Assembly: GCA_046596415.1 (NCBI GenBank)
Contig: JBKJML010000137.1
Span: 1-10,967 of the forward strand
Origin: JBKJML01 sp046596415
Lineage (GTDB): Bacteria > Actinomycetota > Thermoleophilia > Gaiellales > Gaiellaceae
Direction: 5' to 3'
Length of the DNA: 10,967 nt
Part shown: in pieces, positions 6,945 through 10,967 of the stretch
Position numbering within the stretch: position 1 is the stretch's first letter
How the letters are laid out: every line of letters begins with the position of its first letter
The notes under the pieces: model-generated
The model's database searches: none
The model's input: the letters and a program-made list of their open reading frames with translations, nothing else
Told to the model about the DNA's origin: nothing
Position numbers and translations under genes: made by a program

Positions 6945-6998
6945 GTCGTCAACCACATCGCTCCGCGCGACCGCGACATCGCAATGGTGTTCCAGAGC
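6945..6998 (+). pseudogene. Fossil of a sugar ABC transporter ATP-binding protein (MalK/UgpC/MsmX type)
   Basis: In the gap between the dehydrogenase and the cyclophilin, one plus-strand frame encodes VVNHIAPRDRDIAMVFQS (18 residues). This is close to the sequence just before and including the Q-loop of carbohydrate-importer ATPases, whose usual form is VVNDLPPKDRDIAMVFQ; the Q-loop glutamine is the codon at 6993-6995. The sequence expected next (YALYPHM) is absent: after FQS come AAGDDEEGEEP and a stop at 7032-7034. Upstream, a DG pair expected before VVN is found in another frame at 6931-6936, consistent with decay by small insertions. Neither Walker A nor the signature motif is present, so it cannot be functional. 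It is best read as a remnant left by deletion or gene replacement. Confidence -1.
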
Positions 6999-7030
6999 GC
7001 CGCGGGGGACGACGAGGAGGGCGAGGAGCC

Positions 7031-7486
7031 CTAGGTCAATTCGACGCGGTCGATCGTGATCGGCGTCTTCGGCATGTCGCGCCCGTCACGGTCGGCGGCG
7101 GCGATGCCGTCGACGACGTCCATCCCGCTCGTGACGCGCCCGAAGACGGTGTGCTTGCCGTCGAGCCACGGGGTGGCCTCGGCGGTGACGATGAAGAACT
7201 GGCTGCCGTTCGTGTTCGGGCCGGCGTTCGCCATCGCGAGCGCCCCGCGCGTGACGCGATGCTCGTTGAACTCGTCCTCGAACTGGTAGCCCGGGCCACC
7301 GCTGCCGGTGCCGTCCGGACAGCCGCCCTGGATCATGAAGTCGGGGATCACCCGGTGGAAGCTGAGCCCGTCGTAGAAACCCTCGCCGGCGAGCTTCGTG
7401 AAGTTCTCGACCGTCTTCGGCGCTTCGTTCGAGAAGAGCTCGAGCTCGATCGGACCTTCGCTGGTGTGGAATGTCGTAGTGGTCAT
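7031..7486 (-). CDS. ppiB: Cyclophilin-type peptidyl-prolyl cis-trans isomerase
   Basis: This 151-residue protein is a single-domain cyclophilin that speeds proline cis-trans isomerisation during protein folding. It has no signal peptide, so it should be cytoplasmic. The active-site elements are present: FHRVIPDFMIQGG (43-55) with catalytic Arg45, Phe50, Met51 and Gln53, GALAMANAGPNTNGSQFFI (81-99), Trp107 and His112 in the PWLDGKHTVFG stretch (106-116). The length matches short bacterial PpiB proteins. The ATG at 7486 is chosen because the domain starts at once; a frame open to 7705 would add 73 non-homologous residues reaching into the divergent protease gene. The start lacks a Shine-Dalgarno sequence and has TACGAT six bases upstream, so a leaderless transcript is likely. 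It is divergent to the FtsH-like gene across 75 bases. Confidence -1.
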   Translation of the reverse strand: MTTTTFHTSEGPIELELFSNEAPKTVENFTKLAGEGFYDGLSFHRVIPDFMIQGGCPDGTGSGGPGYQFEDEFNEHRVTRGALAMANAGPNTNGSQFFIVTAEATPWLDGKHTVFGRVTSGMDVVDGIAAADRDGRDMPKTPITIDRVELT

Positions 7487-7498
7487 ACGGGAATCGTA
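7487..7498 (-). promoter_or_regulatory. Putative -10 element of a leaderless promoter for the cyclophilin gene
   Basis: Read on the minus strand, TACGAT (plus positions 7493-7498) is followed by six bases and then the ATG at 7486. No convincing -35 hexamer is visible at 16-18 bases, and no Shine-Dalgarno sequence lies before the start. Confidence -1.
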
Positions 7499-7549
7499 AC
7501 TGCCACAGCTCTTAACGCGGCGGTAACAGGGGCGGCCTGAGCCGGGTAC

Positions 7550-7561
7550 TACACTCCGCCG
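7550..7561 (+). promoter_or_regulatory. Putative -10 element of a leaderless promoter for the FtsH-like gene
   Basis: TACACT at 7550-7555 is followed by six bases (CCGCCG) and then the ATG at 7562, the same geometry as for the divergent cyclophilin gene and the dehydrogenase gene. No good -35 box is visible. There is no AGGAGG-type sequence before the start. Confidence -1.
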
Positions 7562-9949
7562 ATGGCGACTGCGGAAGGGCTGGACGGGCTTCCACGCGGC
7601 GGGCACCCGGCGGAGCTCGCCGACTCCTGGCGGCGGCTGACTCGCGCCGCCACCTTCGTCGCGGTGCTCACGAGCCCCGCGCTCTTCGTCTGGTTCCAGC
7701 AGCACAACGGCTGGAGCTGGTGGCTGTCCCTGCTCGTCACGGTGCTCGTCGTGATCGCCTTCCGTGGCTTCGTCGACCTACTCTTCCGCCGACTGATCCC
7801 CTGGCCGTCCCTCTTCGGCGCCGACAGCCAACAGCTGCGCGAAGAGGACATCATGAGCCGGCGCCGCGCCTGGTACTGGCGCAAGAAAGCCCGGCTGGCG
7901 ATCGTGCTCGTCACCGCGATCACCCTCGTCTGGCTGGTTCACGGCGGCAGCTGGCTCAGCACCCCGGGCTACATGGCCGGGGCGGCCAAGTCGATCGCGT
8001 CGACGCCGACCCTCTGGGTGCAGGTCGTCTTCGTCTTCTTCCTCTTCCTCGCCAACTTCGGGATCATGATGGGCCCGATGCTGCTCATGGGCATCTCGCA
8101 GATCCGCGGCTTCGAGCCGGGCGACGCTCAGTGGGGGGTCAAGCTGGATCACGTCCGTGGTCAGGTCGAGGCGAAGGAAGAAGTGCGCCGCGTCGTCACG
8201 CTCTGGCAGTCGGGCGAGGCGTTCGAGCGCGCGGGCGGCAAGCGCGAGCGCGGCCTGCTCTTCCTCGGTGCGCCGGGCACCGGCAAGACGATGCTGGCGA
8301 AGGCGATCGCCACCGGTTTCAACTCGCCGTTCGTCTCGATCCCGGGCTCGGGCTTCGCGCAGACCTTCATCGGCGTCGACGCGATCATCGTCCGCTTCCT
8401 CGCCTTCAAGGCGAAGCGGCTCGCCCGCAAGTGGGGCGGCCAGTGCATCGTCTTCATCGACGAGATCGACGCGGTCGGCATGCGCCGGCAGGCGCTCGGC
8501 GGCGGTAACCCGGTCGGTTCGATGACGCCGGACTCGGTCCACGACCACCTCTTCTACGGACCGAACGGTGCCCTCACGTCGAGCGGCGACCTGATCCTCG
8601 AGTCGCGCGCCTGGCGCGACCGGCTCTTCGCCGAGCGGGCCCCTGAGCGGCACGTCCCGGCCGGCCTCCAGACGCGACTCGGCTCGCTCCTCAACTTCAC
8701 CTTCCCCGGCATGGGCGGCGGCCAGGGCGGTGGGCTCGCGCTCAACCAGCTGCTCGTCGTGATGGACGGGATCGACAACCCGCCGTTCAGCCGGCGGGTG
8801 CTGACGAGCCGCTTCAACACCTTCCTCGACGCGACCTACATCGTGCCGCGGCGGTTCGGCAAGATCTCGCTCCGCCTGCCCCCACCCGGTCCGCGCGGCG
8901 ACCAGATCTACTTCATCGGCGCGACGAACGTGCCGCTCGACCGGCTCGACCCGGCGCTGATCCGGCCGGGCCGGATGGGCCGGCATGTCTGGTTCCGCAC
9001 GCCGACGAAGCAGGACCGGCTCGACGTCTTCGACCTCTACATCACGCGCGTCTCGCACGAGGACGACCTCGACTCGCCGAGGCGGCGCGACGAGATCGCA
9101 CGGATCACGAACGGCTACTCGCCGGCCATGATCGAGCAGGTCTGCTCGATGGCGCTGACGCACGCCCACCACGACGGTCGCGCCCAGTTCGGCTGGGACG
9201 ACCTCGTCGAGGCGATGACGACGATCGAGTCGGGCACTGCGATCGGGATCGAGTACATCGCCTCCGAGACCCGCGCGGTCGCGATCCACGAGGCAGGCCA
9301 CGCCGCGGCCGGCCATGTCTTCATGAAGGGCGCCGAGTCCACGCGCCTGTCGATCCGGATGCGCGGCGGCTCGCTCGGCCACCACCAGGCGCTCGAGAAG
9401 GAGGAGCGGTTCAGCCGCTTCCGGAGCGAAGAGGTCGCGCGGCTTGTCTGGACACTCGGAGCGATGGCTGCAGAGCGTGTCTTCTACGGCGAGAACTCGA
9501 ACGGCGTCGGTGGCGACGTCCAGAGCGCCACCGCCCAGGTGGCATACATGGTGGGCGCCTCCGCCATGGGGCCTGAGCCTGTCGTCGTCGTGCCGAAGGA
9601 CGACGAGACGGCCGAGCAGGCGCAGGAGCGGGTCATGAAGCGCTTCGAGAAGATCGGCCTGCAGATCATGAATCGCACGAGCGGCGGCGGCCCGTTCAGC
9701 GAGAACCCGATCGGTGGTGTGCTCCAGGACCCGAACAAGCGCGCCGGTGCGGCCCAGATCCTCGGCCAGGCCTACGTCCTCGCCTGGAACCTGATGCTGG
9801 CGAACAAGGCGGCTGTCGAGCGGATCGCCGACGTGCTCGCCGAGAAGCGCGAGCTCTTCGGTGACGACCTCGTCGAGCTGCTCGACCGGGCACAGCTCGA
9901 GATGCCGGAGCTCGACTACTCGCAGGAGAGCACGTGGCCGGTGATGTGA
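7562..9949 (+). CDS. Divergent FtsH-like membrane AAA+ zinc metalloprotease with two insertions
   Basis: This 795-residue protein has the FtsH plan: membrane region, AAA+ ATPase, then M41 protease. Hydrophobic segments lie at about 29-47, 51-75, 111-127 and 151-177, which suggests four membrane spans where classical FtsH has two. ATPase motifs are Walker A GAPGTGKT (236-243), the pore-loop FIG (269-271), Walker B IVFIDEID (296-303), sensor-1 Asn456 in GATN and arginine fingers Arg471 and Arg474 in RPGRMGRHV. The protease has HEAGH (576-580, catalytic Glu577) and the likely third zinc ligand Asp652 in GDVQSAT. Two stretches not found in ordinary FtsH are present: about 65-70 extra residues between Walker B and LNQLLVVMDG (around 307-391), and about 40 extra between MDGID and the sensor-1 strand (around 406-447). 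All catalytic residues are kept, so an active ATP-dependent protease is likely. Substrates are unknown. The next gene starts inside its end. Confidence -1.
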   Translation: MATAEGLDGLPRGGHPAELADSWRRLTRAATFVAVLTSPALFVWFQQHNGWSWWLSLLVTVLVVIAFRGFVDLLFRRLIPWPSLFGADSQQLREEDIMSRRRAWYWRKKARLAIVLVTAITLVWLVHGGSWLSTPGYMAGAAKSIASTPTLWVQVVFVFFLFLANFGIMMGPMLLMGISQIRGFEPGDAQWGVKLDHVRGQVEAKEEVRRVVTLWQSGEAFERAGGKRERGLLFLGAPGTGKTMLAKAIATGFNSPFVSIPGSGFAQTFIGVDAIIVRFLAFKAKRLARKWGGQCIVFIDEIDAVGMRRQALGGGNPVGSMTPDSVHDHLFYGPNGALTSSGDLILESRAWRDRLFAERAPERHVPAGLQTRLGSLLNFTFPGMGGGQGGGLALNQLLVVMDGIDNPPFSRRVLTSRFNTFLDATYIVPRRFGKISLRLPPPGPRGDQIYFIGATNVPLDRLDPALIRPGRMGRHVWFRTPTKQDRLDVFDLYITRVSHEDDLDSPRRRDEIARITNGYSPAMIEQVCSMALTHAHHDGRAQFGWDDLVEAMTTIESGTAIGIEYIASETRAVAIHEAGHAAAGHVFMKGAESTRLSIRMRGGSLGHHQALEKEERFSRFRSEEVARLVWTLGAMAAERVFYGENSNGVGGDVQSATAQVAYMVGASAMGPEPVVVVPKDDETAEQAQERVMKRFEKIGLQIMNRTSGGGPFSENPIGGVLQDPNKRAGAAQILGQAYVLAWNLMLANKAAVERIADVLAEKRELFGDDLVELLDRAQLEMPELDYSQESTWPVM
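9924..9928 (+). promoter_or_regulatory. Ribosome binding site inside the protease gene for the downstream membrane protein
   Basis: AGGAG ends five bases before the GTG at 9934. It favours this start over a second in-frame GTG at 9946, which overlaps the protease stop as GTGA but would be 17 bases from the site. Confidence -1.
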
Positions 9950-10788
9950 ACGAGAGCTCGGCGCCGCTCGCGGTCGAGGCTCCTGCGCCGCGCGTGATCG
10001 CGCCGCCCCGCTCGGAGCGCGCACGTTCGACCGTGTACCGGCTCCGCTTCGGGATCGTCTACGTCGTCCTTGCCGCCGTCGTCGGCGCCGCCGCGGGCAC
10101 CTTCGTCGTCCTCATCTCCGGCCCCGACAAGGCGCCGGCAGCCGACTGGTCCGCCTGGCGCCCGGACGGCGACGCGAGCCGGGACGCGGCGGCGAAGCAG
10201 ATCGCCGATCACGTCTCGAAGGAGTACCGCCTGCCGAGTGGCCGCCAACTCGCTGCCGTCCTCGTCGGGCCCCCCGTCGTGCAAGACGTCAAGGTGCGCG
10301 CGATCGCGGTGCGCCCCGACACCTCGACCGGTCAGGCGGAGGAGGGCGACATTGCGATCACCGAGGCGCAGAAGAGCATGATGTTCATCCTCTGCGGGCT
10401 CGGCCAGAGCTGTTCCATCGACGAGGGGCAGGCCTCGATGGAGCGGCATCAGCTCCTCCGGCGCGAAGCCCTCGAGCTCTCGCTGTACACCTTCAGGTAC
10501 GTCAAGGACGTCGACTCGGTGACCGTCTTCCTGCCGCCGAACCCGGCCGACACGGAATCGCCCGGGACGTCGGTCTTCCTCAAGAGCCGCGACGTGCGCG
10601 ACGAGCTGCGGGCGGCCCTGTCGAAGACGCTGACTGCACCGGTGACGCCGGGGATCGGCGAGATCGAAGCGACCGAGGGCGGCACGATCGATCGGATCAC
10701 GCGGCAACGCACCTACTCGTACGAGTTTCAAGCGGCGCAGGACGGCGCGGCCGTCCTCGTCCTGACGCCCGTCGTGCTCGGCAATTGA
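9934..10788 (+). CDS. Single-pass membrane protein of unknown function, partner of the FtsH-like gene
   Basis: This 284-residue protein is not one I recognise. It has a proline- and alanine-rich N-terminal stretch of about 35 residues, a basic patch (RSERARSTVYRLR, 26-38), one strongly hydrophobic segment at about 39-62, and then a soluble domain of about 220 residues. By the positive-inside rule the N-terminus should be cytoplasmic and the large domain outside. The soluble part mixes strands and helices and has two cysteines close together (Cys154 and Cys160, in CGLGQSC), which could form a disulfide outside the cell. No enzyme motif is visible. The start GTG lies 16 bases inside the protease gene with its own ribosome binding site, so the two are co-expressed, and a role as adaptor or regulator of the protease is a reasonable inference only. 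Confidence -1.
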   Translation: MAGDVNESSAPLAVEAPAPRVIAPPRSERARSTVYRLRFGIVYVVLAAVVGAAAGTFVVLISGPDKAPAADWSAWRPDGDASRDAAAKQIADHVSKEYRLPSGRQLAAVLVGPPVVQDVKVRAIAVRPDTSTGQAEEGDIAITEAQKSMMFILCGLGQSCSIDEGQASMERHQLLRREALELSLYTFRYVKDVDSVTVFLPPNPADTESPGTSVFLKSRDVRDELRAALSKTLTAPVTPGIGEIEATEGGTIDRITRQRTYSYEFQAAQDGAAVLVLTPVVLGN

Positions 10789-10967
10789 GCGCGGCGCGCC
10801 GCGAGGCGCTCAGCCGGGCGAAGGCGCGTCTCGACCCACTCGCGCTCTATCCTCGTCCGGTCTCGCTGCGCCAGGTGCAGATCCTCGTCGTGCCGTGGCT
10901 CTTCCGGCTGCCGTGGTTTCGGCGCTTCGACGGGTACGCACTCCACGTCGCGATCCTGCTCCGCAGC
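10785..10967 (+). CDS. Hypothetical protein, N-terminal part, cut by window edge
   Basis: The frame opens at a TTG that overlaps the preceding TGA (TTGA, 10785-10788) and stays open for 61 codons to the end of the window. The visible residues include a basic helix (SAARREALSRAKARLDPL, 2-19), then VSLRQVQILVVPWLFRLPWF (27-46) and RRFDGYALHVAILLRS (47-61 region). I do not recognise the family. The codon use and NTGA coupling fit the genes before it, so it is probably a real third gene of the FtsH-like operon. No Shine-Dalgarno sequence precedes the TTG, and a 14-base perfect palindrome lies over codons 2-7. Confidence -1.
   Translation, partial: MSAARREALSRAKARLDPLALYPRPVSLRQVQILVVPWLFRLPWFRRFDGYALHVAILLRS

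Noticed and set aside
6947..6952. TTGACG (minus strand) as the -35 box of the dehydrogenase promoter
   Set aside because: The spacing to TAGGCT is 20 bases, longer than usual, and the match may be a by-product of the ATPase fossil codons. It is mentioned but not annotated.
6465..7034. 189-residue plus-strand frame ending in the ABC ATPase-like stretch as a real gene
   Set aside because: Most of it is antisense to the dehydrogenase. Only the last part carries ABC ATPase similarity, and it lacks every other motif, so I call it a fossil and not a gene.
7487..7705. 73-residue extension of the cyclophilin
   Set aside because: It would run across the promoter region and into the divergent protease gene, and the residues match no cyclophilin. 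The ATG at 7486 starts the domain.
7778..10024. 748-residue open frame on the minus strand
   Set aside because: It is fully antisense to the FtsH-like protease, is full of Arg, Asp and Glu as expected from the complement of a GC-rich gene, and shows no motif. The plus-strand frame has all AAA+ and M41 motifs.
1..10967. CRISPR array, insertion sequence, integron or phage signature
   Set aside because: I saw no regularly spaced repeats, transposase or integrase motifs or flanking target duplications; the genes run nearly edge to edge.

Overview
This is a very GC-rich, densely packed bacterial segment with almost no non-coding DNA. The codon use is strongly biased to G/C at third positions. GTG, TTG and probably CTG starts, 1-4 base gene overlaps, a predicted F420-dependent flavin/deazaflavin protein and apparent leaderless promoters (TAnnnT six bases before ATG) all suggest an actinobacterium. 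A deep lineage such as Thermoleophilia is my guess from overall feel, not something the window proves.

Layout. (1) Bases 1-348, minus strand: the N-terminal 116 residues of a YdcF-like (DUF218) membrane-anchored protein that runs off the left edge. (2) Bases 342-4843, plus strand: a tightly coupled five-gene run. It holds two diverged YcaQ/AlkX-type winged-helix DNA glycosylase paralogs, a Cys/Met-metabolism PLP enzyme, a metallo-beta-lactamase-fold hydrolase and an F420-dependent PPOX-type oxidoreductase. Each gene overlaps the next by 1-4 bases. (3) Bases 4844-4878: a short convergent gap with a GC hairpin. (4) Bases 4879-6914, minus strand: a short-chain dehydrogenase and a MATE exporter overlapping it by 4 bases. 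(5) Bases 6915-7030: a gap that contains an 18-codon fossil of a sugar-ABC-transporter ATPase on the plus strand. (6) Bases 7031-7486, minus strand: a cyclophilin. (7) Bases 7487-7561: a 75-base divergent promoter region. (8) Bases 7562 to the right edge, plus strand: an unusual FtsH-like AAA+ metalloprotease, a single-pass membrane protein of unknown function whose start lies inside the protease gene, and the beginning of an unrecognised third gene.

How the parts work together. The first operon pairs possible alkylation or crosslink repair enzymes with sulfur amino-acid metabolism and two detoxification-type folds; a common purpose is not proven. The last operon looks like a membrane quality-control module built around the FtsH-like protease with a co-translated membrane partner. 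Most noteworthy are the ABC ATPase remnant, the two insertions and four predicted membrane segments of the FtsH-like protein, the probable CTG start of the second glycosylase paralog, and the same TAnnnT-N6-ATG arrangement before three separate genes. No tRNA, rRNA, CRISPR array, insertion sequence or phage gene was seen.
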